Of a DNA stretch of 64,000 nucleotides, positions 35,274 through 45,627 are shown one piece after another. The DNA is from Vinca minor (lineage: Eukaryota > Streptophyta > Magnoliopsida > Gentianales > Apocynaceae). Each line of letters opens with the position of its first letter. Position 1 is the first letter of the stretch. Under the pieces are notes generated by a model that made no database searches, was not told the DNA's origin, and worked only from the letters and a program-made list of their open reading frames with translations. The stretch lies in assembly GCA_026122235.1 (NCBI GenBank), contig JAOCZM010000280.1, positions 1,046,001-1,110,000 of the forward strand, given 5' to 3'. The position numbers and the translations under genes are program-made.

Positions 35274-36846
35274 TGAAGGGATTCATGGGCGGAAACTCGT
35301 TCCAAACACCCATGAGTCCTCCCCTGAAGGATCCGCTCATACAAAGTCGATTCGGTAAAACAGTGAAAAACTTACGTTTCTTGGATTCAAGAAGCTACTT
35401 CTTGAATGGAGGATGACGTTTCTTGGATGCTAATCTGCCACCAACGAAATTCCCTTTGCGGAATGTCCCTCTACCGGTATCCACGCGACGAAACGGGCAG
35501 CGATTGCTAGCTCTTCGTTTTTCTGAGATTCGGGAATTAGAGAGAAAAGGGAGAGGCAGAAAAATCCGAAATCTGATTTCGGGTGAATTGTTTAATTACG
35601 GCTGAAGTAAGGATAGGCTAGGGTTTGGTTGAGAGTTAATTATATAGGGTGTGAGAGTTTGTTCCCATAACCAACTCTCACGTCCTCCACTTCTCTCAGC
35701 AGTGGGAGTCTAAACACCCACGTCCTATCAACCTCTTTTGGCAGTGGGAGTCTATAACTCCCACGTGCACTAGACTTCTGCTGGTAGTGGGAGTCTTTAT
35801 CGGATAATGACTCCTACGTAATCCCAGCTATACCGAAAATGCCCCTTATCTCTAATTCGAATAATAACACTTTATTAGTCTCAGAAAAGTGAATGTCAGA
35901 TACAATGAACCTAGACACATTCTAGATTCATTAAATCTGGACATGAAGCTCGTTAGCTCGTCTATGCGTGTGACCCTGTAGGTTCATATCACAATGGCAA
36001 TGAAAACACACTTAGTAGTAGTGTGAGTTCATAAATCACAAGCGGTCCCTAGCAGGACATTGTGACTACCCAAAGTGAATGAATGTACAACGATACCTAA
36101 TATCAATCCACTATTTAATCCCTTTGTCTCGCGATATCCTAATTAAACATAAGGCATGGTAGTCGTCACCCTTATTAAGCTTAATTATATTTATGCTCGA
36201 TCTCTAGGTAGACTGTTCCAACAAATAGTATCGATAACCACTTTATCAAATACATTTGAGCACGGCCATGCATTTAGACAGTCTTTTCCCTATCGAGGGG
36301 CCCATGGATATCTCTCTCTAATAATAGAGAGGACAAATTCTTTACAATGCCTCTCAAATTCAAGCCATGATAGGGACGCTACATCCGATCACCCGGTCGT
36401 ATTGATTGCTCGATTAAAAGCAACGTACTGACCGAGTCAAAACGTGGCTCCATTCATGCTAGAATCAAATGGAGACATAAGGTCTAAGGATTCTAAAATA
36501 GTATTGAGAAGTAATACTTATGACTTAAGACCATGAAGTATTACTTCTCCGACGGATCACGCTCAATACAATGTATCCCTATATATTGCATCTATGATGT
36601 GATTTGTATCAATTACACATGATCAGTAAAACAAGATCATCAATCAACAATCATACTAGTTTTATTTCATAGTAATTAAGCATTACATAAAACTAGGGAC
36701 TTCTAGAATAGTAATTACATAAGCTAATGAGTTTTACTATCAAATAACACATTTGATAATCAAAAGAAAAATTAACTATTCAATTACATGCTCAAAAGAT
36801 AATAAAACGCACAACATGTGCTAATGGTCCTAGGGCACTACTAACA
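35274..36846 (-). mobile_element. Solo LTR-Z inside the CACTA (TSD AATTG)
   Basis: 1.57 kb from TGAAGGGATTCATGGGCGG to GGGCACTACTAACA, flanked by AATTG at 35269-35273 and 36847-36851. The sense strand is minus. The hairpin/GGGCCC module (about 36290-36345) and promoter palindromes (about 35660-35815) are present. It is the innermost insertion of the 14812-39076 nest. Confidence 0.92.
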
Positions 36847-37117
36847 AATTGTGCATTTGGATTGTGAGTGTTGTAATCTAATGAGAAGTGGACACTTTGA
36901 TTGTGAATGTTGTAATGTAAATGAGAAGTGTAAATTTGTGGTTTTACTAAGATAATTGGCTATGTAATTTTATTTTTGGGTTTATTGATTATTTTTGCTA
37001 TTTGGGATCTTAGCAATGATACTGTTTCTGGTTTGTATTTTGGGTGTATTGCTGTTTTTTTATAATAGGGATTTAATTAAATTTCAAATTTATTTGTTTT
37101 AAATTTAAAACAATTTA

Positions 37118-37640
37118 GCGACGGAATAACGACCGGACTAGTCAAAGACAAAGTCAACACTGGTGACCGTGCGGTAGGTATTCCATCGGTAAATAGAGAC
37201 CGAATAGGCGGTCGCTAAATTTCCGTCGGTATTCGGTCGTTATCCAGTCAAAGTCAAAAGTCAATAATGTTGACCAGTCGGTCGGTAAATAGAGACCGAA
37301 TATGCGGTCGCTAACGTTTCCGTCGGTATTCGGTCGTTATCCTGTCAAAGTCAAAAGTCAATAATGTTGACCAGTCGGTCGTTATACGGTCGGTAAATAG
37401 ATACCGAATATGCGGTCGCTAAAGTTTCCGTCGGTATTCGGTCGTTATCTAGTCAAAGTCAAAAGTCAATAATGTTGACCAGTCGGTCGGTATGCGGTCG
37501 GTAAATAGAAACCGAATATGCGGTCGCTAAAGTTTCCGTCGGTATTCGGTCGTTAATTTCCTTAGCGACGAAAAATACACGACCACGTTATTCGGTCGTT
37601 AATCGGTCGCTAAATGTAGTTTAGCGACGGAAATGTCCGT
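37118..37640. repeat. Right subterminal repeat array of the CACTA
   Basis: Three or four longer tandem units (about 115-120 bp). Each contains TTCCGTCGGTATTCGGTCGT, a TCAAAGTCAAAAGTCAATAATG-like segment and a GGTCGGTAAATAGA-like segment. Confidence 0.85.
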
Positions 37641-39199
37641 CCCTGTTACACAATATTCTTGTAGTGTTCACCCCTCACTCTAGTTCCTATGATTACAAGA
37701 AAGATACACTTCAACTAATGGAGGCCCAAAACCACCACTCTCACAAACGAACCTTGTCACTCAATCCATTACAAAGAAAGATAATCTCAACGCATGTGAT
37801 TTTTCATTTAAGCTCAAGAAAGACAAATCCTTCTAAAGGATTGGAGTTTACATTGAAGCTCTAATTCATACTTGAGAATGAAACAATAAGTAGATGGAAC
37901 TCTTTCTCAAATAGAAATATTTTGATTATTGATTGGAAGAATTAAGCTCATGAAAGTTTTTCATTTGATTGACTAAAACTTCTAAACTAAAGCCCATCTA
38001 TTGGCTTTTTCAAAGAAGATAATTCAGCCTAAAGGGTTATTTATAGGGTAAAAAAATAGCAAGCAAATCGAGTTACAATGATTATATTTTAGCTTTGACA
38101 GGACATCTTCAGTCGATCGGACTAGGCAGTCGGTCGCCTGAAATAGTCTTAAAGTTAAGTTCAAACGCTTCTGTCTTGATCTCGGTAGACCGTGATGAGT
38201 TGTCCGGTCGACCTAGGCAATTGTCGGTCGACCGACCTAAAGTATATTTTTCGAGATATTTATAACTGTTGAAGTCTTGGAACATTCAAAAGTGATAAAG
38301 TACAAAAGTCACTTCGGTCGACCAGACCACATGTCGATTGATCGGACTTCATCAGGTCGCCCGATGTCTAAAACCCGGTCGACCGGACTTCAATCCATAA
38401 GTGGTTTTTCCACTTGATCAACTTTCCAATGTTCTCAAACTCATGCCTAAGTGTTTTTGAAAGATATTTAAAACATTTTAAAGATCTTAGGCATTAACCA
38501 ACACTTAAAGAATGTTTTGCAAATTTTTTGAAAGATTAAAACAATGTATGAGATATGGTTTTGAAAACATCCAAGAGTATGAGCTTCATCATTCTATAAA
38601 CCTATTATTCATAAAATAAGATTAGTCACAGGAATATACCTATAAGCATTTTGACTAATCATCTTCTTGGTCTTCAAGTCTTCAAGATGAGTTCCTCTTT
38701 GAGATTGGACTTGAGTCCTTGATCAACCTCTTCTTTGAGTGTTGAAGTCCTATAACAATCTTCATGTTGTAATGTATTGGACTTCTTCACTTCTTTGTTG
38801 TGAGTCTCCTTCTTGGATGAACTTTATTGTAATATTTAGTAGCTCTTCAACACATTGATCTCCCTTTGATTTTGCAATATCTTCCATTAGCATTGTGGAT
38901 GACCTTTTGTCTTGTGGTATGGAGACTTGCAAAATGATGACTCTTCTTGTTTGTAGAATGGCCTTTAAAATCTACAAGAATATCTTCCTTTGATTTTGCA
39001 ATATCTTTCAATGGCATTGTGAATGACCTTTAAGCTTGTACCATTCAAGACTTGCAAAATGTAGTTTCTTCTTGTGGTAATGATTCCTGTGTAATTTATG
39101 TGGACTCTTTACACAAAAAGCGGGACAGTTCAAGGACATCAAGTCATACTGGACTGCTGTAAAGCAAATATACTTTACAAGGGGAAGTTGAAAGGGTAA

Positions 39200-39606
39200 C
39201 ACCTACTTTTCCTATGCAGGTCGTTATTGGAGAATGTCTCAATCTGTTTGCTGGTTTGTTTCCCCTTATAGAATATTTTTGAGATTACTTATTGTTCTTC
39301 TTTCTCACCTTCTCCTGTGCCTAGGTGATATTGATGCATCACCCAATTAGTCCTCTCTCCTCCCTTATTACTTTTGTATAGAACCATAATCTTCTTACAA
39401 CCCTTTTGAACATCACATAGTAGGACAGGTTTTGTAACGCCAGTTTGATGCCAACGAACAGCTTCACAATTGTTGCCTTTTATCTTTCTACGCTTTCTTT
39501 TCCCATTTTTATTAGCATTAAAGACTCTATGAAAAAAGTATGATGCACTTCCGTCCTGTTTCACACCTGACAAGTATAGCTCATGACGTCACAAACAACA
39601 CTTGTC

Positions 39607-39659
<53 letters not shown>

Positions 39660-40249
39660 TGAAGAAAGCATCAGAATAATGTTAATTGCATGATATACCT
39701 AGCAAATGTTTAGGGTGTGTGTAGCAAATGCCATCTTCTTCATCAATGGTTTTAATGAAATCATCAATAAGGGGACTAGGAGTGAAATTTTTACAATCAA
39801 CCTTTGCAAGCAAATGGCTAATAATATCTTGATCTGTAGGATCAAATTTCACGCCACGAGGCATTCCTAGCCATGCATCAGAAACCTGAAAAGTGATGAA
39901 AATATTGAGCAACTGGGCATTAATTAGCCAAGAAAATATTCATCAAAAGATTATACATCACTGTTGTCCACGACATGATTGCAATTTGGGCAACTTATCG
40001 TCGGGTTGCACTGGATATGAGTTGGATCAACTGAACCAGACCCACTCAAAATTTCAGTTGCAAACGTTTTTGTGTTAAACAGCCAAGATTGCCTGCATGT
40101 CTAAAAAAAAAGGATAGTAATCATCAACTGTCCAAGCATTTGCGAAAGCAAAGCACCATATATTTGGTTTTCAAACAAATTTGTGAGAGTAAAATGTGAA
40201 GAGGGTCTACCTGTTCGCCATTTGGTCGCCAAACACCACCTTTGACGAC
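39200..40249 (-). pseudogene. NAC transcription factor, SOG1 type, truncated pseudogene
   Basis: SOG1-type NAC proteins are nuclear regulators of the plant DNA-damage response. Four exons can be read on the minus strand with GT/AG borders. A 39-nt microexon is at 40211-40249 (VVKGGVWRPNGEQ). Then 39957-40100 contains SWLFN and C-P-N-C-N-H-V-V-D-N-S-D. Next, 39699-39885 contains GMPRGVKFDPTDQ and DGICYTHPKHLL. The last, from 39566 downward, contains GVKQDGSASYFFHR, RWHQTGVTKPV, GCKKIMVLY and TNWVMHQYHLGT. These follow the order of the NAC DNA-binding subdomains. After EKEEQ a TAA (39289-39291) falls where family members carry Tyr; V-I-S-K-I-F-Y continues beyond it. No start codon is found upstream of the microexon, and the 3' end is lost at the LTR-B border (39076). 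It is a pseudogene here unless alternative splicing bypasses the stop. Confidence 0.85.
39607..39659. repeat. (GT)n(GA)n microsatellite in a NAC intron
   Basis: A GT run of about 17 units is followed by GA units, within the intron between the exons at 39699-39885 and 39566. Confidence 0.95.
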
Positions 40250-40725
40250 CTGTGTAAAAAAAAATTACGAACTCAGACAAATTTGATAAGCAGCGGTGGT
40301 CCAACGTAAACCACCGTGCTTTTATTAAAGCATCATTGCAACAACTTGCAGCAACAATTTCAACAATTAAATTAGTCTTACCTTACAGTTAAATTAAGAA
40401 GGATCAAAACCCTAGTCTGACACTCAATGTTTATATTTCAAAGACTTTATTTTCTGAAAATCTCTTGAAATATATCACCAATTTTTCAAAGATAGAGGAT
40501 TTGATTGTTGAAGAATCTGTCGTGTTTTGAAGAATGAAGAATGAAAGAGAGACAAGAGAAAGATTTTGAGAAGGAGAGAGACGAGAGTTAAAGAGTGGGG
40601 AGAGAGAGTTCGAACTCTAATCTTCTTTTCTAAGTATATGAAAAAAAAATCATGCTAAACAAGTTGAGTCATAGGGAAAATTTAATAATGTTTCTTGAAA
40701 ACTGAGAGCAATCAGCTAAATTAAT
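40250..40725 (-). other. Probable 5' leader and first intron of the NAC gene
   Basis: On the minus strand a pyrimidine-rich TCTCTCTCC region (about 40550-40615) precedes a stretch with AACCCTAG-like and GTAAGACT (donor-like) sequences, before the acceptor of the microexon. This is typical of a plant 5' untranslated leader plus intron. A coding first exon is not identifiable. Confidence 0.35.
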
Positions 40726-40729
40726 TTTC

Positions 40730-41830
40730 ACCATCCACGTCAGAAGTCTCAGTAGAAGAGTTGGAGTGTAGCAGAAGATGAATAAAGAGTGTAACAGACG
40801 GGATTATCTCTTACTCTGCCTCTTAGATCTCCGCTATTATCGATGCACATCTGTCCATTACTATTTATTGTTTTACATTGGAACGGTGAAAAGAGTGTTA
40901 CTCTGCATCGTAGAATGTGTTTGAATTAAGTTTTACCAAAGAAGATAATACTATCTCTTAATGGAGAATTATTAGCCATTTTTGTCATCAACTTATTTTT
41001 GAACAGCCACTTTCATCCTTTTTAACTTTTTTCAGCCATTTTTGTCCCCCAAAGATTTTATGATCATATTACGAGCCATCGTAAATTCTCCGTTGAGATT
41101 TTACGAGTAGTCATTTTTATCCTTCTGTCAAATAATTGTCTAAAAGCCTTCAAATCTCAACGGAGACTAATATGGAGAGAAAATGAGAATGGACATTGAT
41201 ATGAGTGGGAATGACGGGCTTTACAAGGGAGACGCTTAGTATACTTTGGAATTTCCATCTTTACCCCTGCATGAGAGAGACAATCTGAGAGCCGTTTGGA
41301 CACGTCATCAATTTTAACGGCTTTTAAACAATTATTTGACAGAAGGATAAAAATGACTGCTCATAAAATATTTGGAAATGAAGAAAGTTAAAAAAAAAAG
41401 TTAAATAGGATGAAAGTGGCTGTTCAAAAATAACTTGATGACAAAAATGGCTGCTCATAAAATCTTTGGGGATGAAAAAAGTTAAAAATGATGAAAGTGG
41501 CTGTTCAAAAATAAGTTGATGACAAAAATGGCTAATAATTCCTTAATGGATTTTAAAGCATTTAATGCCAACAATTGTTAATGCAAATGGTTACTATTTT
41601 GGTTTTCATGCAAACAATTGTTAAACTCATTTTCCAGCTTCAATCTACCACCGTCAAACTCAACATTCATGTCCATTTCACGGTTCATATTAGCGTAAGT
41701 CACAGTAAGGTAATCCATTGCAAGACACCTTAATGTATTTTCTTGGAGGTTAAGATGAAGAAAACCTTTGCACTTCCCATTAGAGCACAGCGACAGAACC
41801 CCTTGCTACTAAATTAACAGATGTTACCAA
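40730..41830. repeat. Segment duplicated at 56290-56936
   Basis: Collinear similarity to 56290-56936. Shared parts are the TCAGAAG...AGTAGAAGAG...GGAGTG start, TTACTCTGCATCGTA, TTTGAATTAAGTTTTACCAA, GCATTTAATGCCAACAA and CTTGGAGGTTAAGATGAAG. This copy holds a MITE; the other does not. Each copy lies upstream of one of the two minus-strand host genes. Confidence 0.75.
40966..41541. mobile_element. Mutator-type MITE with long inverted repeats (TSD CTTAATGGA)
   Basis: 576 bp with arms of about 190 bp. It starts GAATTATTAGCCATTTTTGT and ends in the reverse complement. The 9-bp duplication CTTAATGGA is at 40957-40965 and 41542-41550. The paralogous segment has TCTCTTAATGGATTATTAAG at about 56458, uninterrupted, so the empty site is visible in the same window. 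No coding capacity. The right half contains an extra internal repeat of the arm (41395-41470 against 41470-41535). Confidence 0.9.
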
Positions 41831-41989
41831 TTTCTGAATCAGAAGTAGAACAAATTACATCAGCTGAGTAGCTAAGCCATTTTACATAATTCCTATACCA
41901 GTTACTTCATTTGCCCTTCTGATTGTTACCATGCATGCCTTGAAAGTAACCATTGGGATTGCTCTCAAAACCACCTCCGGGAGCTTTCA

Positions 41990-42196
41990 TCATCCCTCGA
42001 CATGTCGATTTCTTTTTACTTGAACAGGGAGCCTGCCTTGTTTTTTGTGTTGACGGGCCCAATCTTCAAAATCTCCCCTTTCGTGGATTGGGACCAGCCC
42101 CTGAAACCAATTAATATGATCATCAATTAACTGATCAAGAAATATAGTTCGCCAGGGCAAACTCTCAGCCAAAATGTGCAATGCCTTATTAAATGT
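41990..42196 (-). pseudogene. Unknown host gene, last part of the split exon (with stop codon)
   Basis: The open frame continues that at 43491-44077 once the solo LTR and one copy of its duplication are discounted. It encodes a Trp/Asp/His-rich stretch (SLPWRTIFLDQLIDDHINWF, then FEDWARQHKKQGRLPVQVK) and ends at TGA (41990-41992). I do not recognise a family. The basic C-terminus could be a nuclear or nucleic-acid-binding tail, but this is only inference. Confidence 0.65.
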
Positions 42197-43490
42197 TGTA
42201 GGCCCTAAGGGCGAACAAACTCAGTTTTTGATATTGGACAAACTTTTGATGTTGTGTCTAATGATCTTAATCTTTGTGATAGAATATCGGAACTCATTAT
42301 GGAAGCTCTAAGTACGTCAATCAAGCCATTGGTATCAAGATTCAAAGTTATTCAAGGCTCATCTATCAAGATTGAAGATTGACGACTTAGGTTTGGTTAG
42401 TTTAGCTTTGTCGTCATTAGTCGTTATCTTATAAAGCTCTAACCAAAGCTCTCATGAACATAAGCTCTACACTCAAGTCTTGCATGTTTTCATAAACACG
42501 TTTTCAAAAGGCTAAGTTTCAAAATGATCCTTATATGTTTTCGTATTTCAAAAGCCTTTGTTTTCTAAGTCTAAGTCCTTTAAAATGGTTTTCCAAGTGT
42601 TCTTACTTGTTAGCTTTTGGGAAAACCTTTTAGACTTCTAAAGACTTCAAAAGATTTCAAAACGTGTGAAAAATCAGCTCAGAAGTCGGATCATCCGAGC
42701 TTGCCTCGGATCAACCGAAGCAAGACAGAGAGATTGGTTTTTGGACTTCGGTCGACCTATGGGCCAGGTCGGTCGACCGACCCCATGCATGGTCATCCGA
42801 GCTTCAGAGTTCGGTCAACCGAACTCTGCGGGAACTAGCCGTTATTTGACCGTTAAAGAGTCGTTTTTCAGCCATATTTTGGAATGGATATATACTCCAA
42901 AGCTTTAGAATGACTCTAACACTTACAAAGGCTTGTATATCAAATATTCATTGATCTCTCATCAAGCCAAAACACTTTCAAAGCAAAAACACTTCATTTC
43001 CATGATTTGAATCATTCAAAGGTGTTATTTGAAAAGCAAGACAAAGAGTGAACTTCATATGTTCAAAGAGCTTATCATTGTTGTACTTCAAAGGTAATAT
43101 CTTTCACTTAGAAGAGTGAATATTCTTTGTATTAAACATTCTTATTTCCCTTTCTTAGTGATTGGGTAATTGTTGTAAAAGTCCTACTTAGTGTGGGCAA
43201 GCTCTTAGTGAGTTTCTTTGTATTGTGGTTGTGTTGTAAAACTCTTAGTGAGTTAGCCACAAGTGTAAAAATCTTCTTAGTGAAGTTGTTGCAAATCCTT
43301 GGGTGCGGCTCAAGGTAGTGGATGTAGATTCTAAGTGAATCGAACCACTCTAAATCCTTTGCCTTGTGATTGGGTTTCATATTGCTTTTAATCTTCTTGT
43401 TCAAACTTACACAAGCATTGCAAAGATTCGAAAAAGTTTGCAAGATTAGTTAAAACCCAATTCACCCCCCCCCCCCTCTTGTGTTTTACA
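42197..43490 (+). mobile_element. Solo LTR-A in a host exon (TSD AATGT)
   Basis: 1.29 kb from TGTAGGCCCTAAGGGCG to CTCTTGTGTTTTACA. AATGT occurs at 42192-42196 and 43491-43495. It is homologous to the LTRs of the gag-only elements in opposite orientation and more diverged. The GGTCGACC-type cluster (42683-42835) precedes a TATATA at about 42888. A C13 tract lies near the 3' end. It interrupts the unknown host gene. Confidence 0.92.
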
Positions 43491-44077
43491 AATGTGTACT
43501 CAGGCATGCCATTCTCCTTATAGGATTTCATGATTTCATTTGCATCTTCAACATTCTTTTTACAGTCCCAATAAACTGATTATTCCGGAAGGGTAAACTG
43601 AGCGGTCCCACTTGTCACACTACTGCTTGGGAAATCAGTTTGAAGATAATGCCGTGTCACCGGAGCATTTGGCGGATAGTGATGTGTCACCGGAAAGGTA
43701 AACTGAGTGGTCCCACTTGTCCCACTACTGCTTGGGAAATCAGTTAGAAGATAGTGCTGTGTCACCGGAGCATTTGGCGGATAGTGCTGTGTCACCGGAG
43801 CATTTACCGGCTCCAACTGACGACTATCATTAAAAAACATATTTCCTGGATTGGGGTTGTTATGAAAGTTTTTTATATCAATCAAAGGATGTTCATTACT
43901 TATATCAGGAAGATATAAATCTTCAAAATCAGGAGTCAGAACAGGTCCCAAATCCGTTAATGGATCAAATACTTTACCAAATCCTTGACAATAATTAACC
44001 TTGTGATACTCAATGACTTTCCTAGCCATATGAAGTATATTTTTCCGAGACTCATTTTTTTGTAGAAATGCATTATA
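43491..44077 (-). pseudogene. Unknown host gene, middle of the split exon
   Basis: This minus-strand frame continues the frame at 55164-55342 after removal of the 11-kb insertion and one TTATA copy. It encodes a basic/aromatic stretch (HMARKVIEYHKVNYCQGFGK), an acidic part (LTPDFEDLYLPDISNEHPLI), then two 35-residue tandem repeats (43589-43798; P-V-T-x-H-Y-P-P-N-A-P-V-T...). A TAA stop (43580-43582) follows, yet the same frame continues coding-like to the solo LTR (CKKNVEDANEIMKSYKENG) and on into 41990-42196. So the stop is probably a disabling mutation. Family unknown. Confidence 0.65.
43589..43798 (-). repeat. Two in-frame 105-bp tandem repeats
   Basis: Each unit encodes 35 residues with the pattern PVT(Q/H)HYPPNAPVT(Q/R)HY, then a Ser/Thr/Gly-rich tail ending Q-F-T. 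Differences between units are few, several of them amino-acid-changing. Confidence 0.9.
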
Positions 44078-44967
44078 GACCATTAGCATATGTTGTACGT
44101 TTTATATCTATTTGAGCATTTCATATGAATAATTAATTTTGTTTATGAACATCAAATGTGTGATTTGATAGTAAAACTCATTTGCTTATGTAATTACTAT
44201 TCTAGTTGTCCCTAGTTTTATGTAATCTATTTTACAATGAAATAAAACTAGTATGATGTTTGATTGATGATTACGTTTTACTAATCATGTGTAATGAATA
44301 CAAATCATATCATAGATGCAATATATAGGGATACATTGTATTGGACGTGATCCGTTAGAGAAGTAATACTTCATGGTCCTTAGTCATAAGTATTACTTCC
44401 TCAATACTATTTTAGAATCCTTAGACCTTATGTCTCCATTTGATTCTAGCATGAATGGAGCCACGTTTTGACTCAGTCGTACGTTACTTTTAATCGAGTA
44501 ATCAATACAACTGATGATCGGATGTAGTGTCATATCATGGCTTGAATGTGAGAGGCATTGTAAGGAATTTGTCCCTCTCTTATTAGAGAGAGATATCCAT
44601 GGGCCCCTCGATAGGGAAAAGACTGTCTAAATGCATGGCCGTGCTCAAATGTATTTGATAAAGTGGTTATCATATACTATTTGTTGGAACAGTCTACCTG
44701 GAGATCGAGCATAAATACAATTAAGGTTTAAAAAAAAACCACTAGGGTGGTGGGGCGGTCCCCCGTTTATTGAGAAAGACGAAATGGCAAAGCATTGGAT
44801 GAGAGGGGGACATAAACCTGACCTCCTAAGTACAGTATAGTATGCAAGAAGGCAACCTCAAGCATTTATAAATATGCACAAGGGTGGATACAATGAAAGA
44901 AGGGTATATGCAAATCAATAAATTCTCTAAAAAACTATCGACGAATCCGCAAGGTGGGTATCCCGTC

Positions 44968-45453
44968 TTAGTCTAAATGAATTAATCCCCTTATTTTAAG
45001 TGGCAACTCTATAACAGTGCTAAAGTGTAATGAAGAATGCGAATCACAACCTAAATTTGCAAGAGAATCAGCAACCATGTTACCTTCTTCATAAATATGA
45101 ATAACCGGTATATCTGCTATTAATTGCATAGCCTTGCGAAAGACTCCATCAAGTGTCCAGCGGGAGATATGTCCTTGACGAATAGCACCCTCTAGAACTT
45201 GAGATTCTGTTTGAATCAGAGAGATGTGGATGCCTATCCTTTCCGCCATCTGCAGACCATAGAGCAAAGCTGTGGTCTCCGCCATCATGTTAGTTTCACA
45301 GTCTCCTATAAAATGAGCACAAGCTGCAATGAAAGACCCTGTGCCATACCTGAGAATACATCTGAGGCCAGATACTCCCGGATTCCCTCTCGAGGCTCCA
45401 TCTATATTCAAAACAACCGTGTCCTTCGACCAACCGTCCATCCTCCAGCGCAC
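44968..45453 (-). pseudogene. LINE RNase H domain
   Basis: A plant LINE C-terminal RNase H (RVT_3 type), which would remove RNA from RNA/DNA hybrids during retrotransposition. Catalytic positions seen: D in LNIDGASRGNPG, E in MMAETTALLYGL, and the last D in NMVADSLANLG. The third position, usually Asp in an E-x-D-S context, is Glu here (LIQTESQVLEG). The frame is open for 161 codons and ends at TAG/TAA near 44968, with the expected ~40-residue tail. Upstream, the coding frame continues through a stop into 45627 and, beyond the Copia insertion, into 53657. So it is part of a longer broken polyprotein. Confidence 0.85.
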
Positions 45454-45627
45454 AGCTCAAAATATCTGTGGAGCCGGGATCCCGTTTCTATACCCCACCT
45501 TTCCTGCCTTCCGTAGTGCTCCAAGTTGCTGATCAAAGGCCAAAATTATGCGATGTTTGGTGGTTCTTCTGCCTTCAAAGAAAAATGTGCATCGCGCCTT
45601 CCATAGCTGCCATAGAACACATGATGA

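Larger units (their letters stand above)
32288..37666 (+). mobile_element. CACTA (En/Spm-type) DNA transposon, 5.4 kb, TSD TTC
   Basis: The ends are CACTACAAGAAAATA and TATTCTTGTAGTG, the canonical CACTA inverted termini. The 3-bp duplication TTC lies at 32285-32287 and 37667-37669. Both subterminal regions are packed with CGACCGAATACCGACGGAA-type repeats in both orientations (32310-32780 and 37118-37640), the presumed transposase-binding arrays. One coding remnant (34306-34931) is present. The catalytic transposase is absent, so the element is non-autonomous. A solo LTR-Z inserted later at 35274. GC-rich 32830-33110 resembles a 5' leader and might be captured host sequence. Confidence 0.92.
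14812..39076 (-). mobile_element. Large LTR-B retrotransposon hosting five later insertions
   Basis: LTRs at 14812-17085 and at 31515-32287 plus 37670-39076 frame an interior read on the minus strand. A primer site (reverse complement of GATCTGATACCA, 31501-31512) is next to the right LTR. A purine tract (reverse complement of ATCTCCCACTTTTT) is next to the left LTR at 17086. The interior has no recognisable gag or pol; it is non-coding and related to the 3' interiors of the LTR-A elements. Later insertions are a SINE (19159), a solo LTR-Z (21874), the gag-only element (24280), a CACTA (32288) and the LTR-Z inside the CACTA. The right LTR lacks its last ~150 bp, so no terminal duplication can be checked. 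Confidence 0.8.
31515..39076 (-). repeat. 5' LTR of the LTR-B element, split by CACTA and truncated
   Basis: 31515-32287 and 37670-39076 align end to end with 14812-16935. Removing 32288-37666 plus one TTC copy restores the sequence found intact at 15575-15600. The GGTCGACC cluster is at 38100-38390 and the TATA box at 38036-38043. The last ~150 bp present at 16936-17085 are missing; NAC gene sequence begins instead. Confidence 0.85.

Noticed and set aside
37118..37640. CRISPR-like or satellite array
   Set aside because: The repeats are the subterminal array of a CACTA element, mirrored at the other end, with no spacers and no cas genes.
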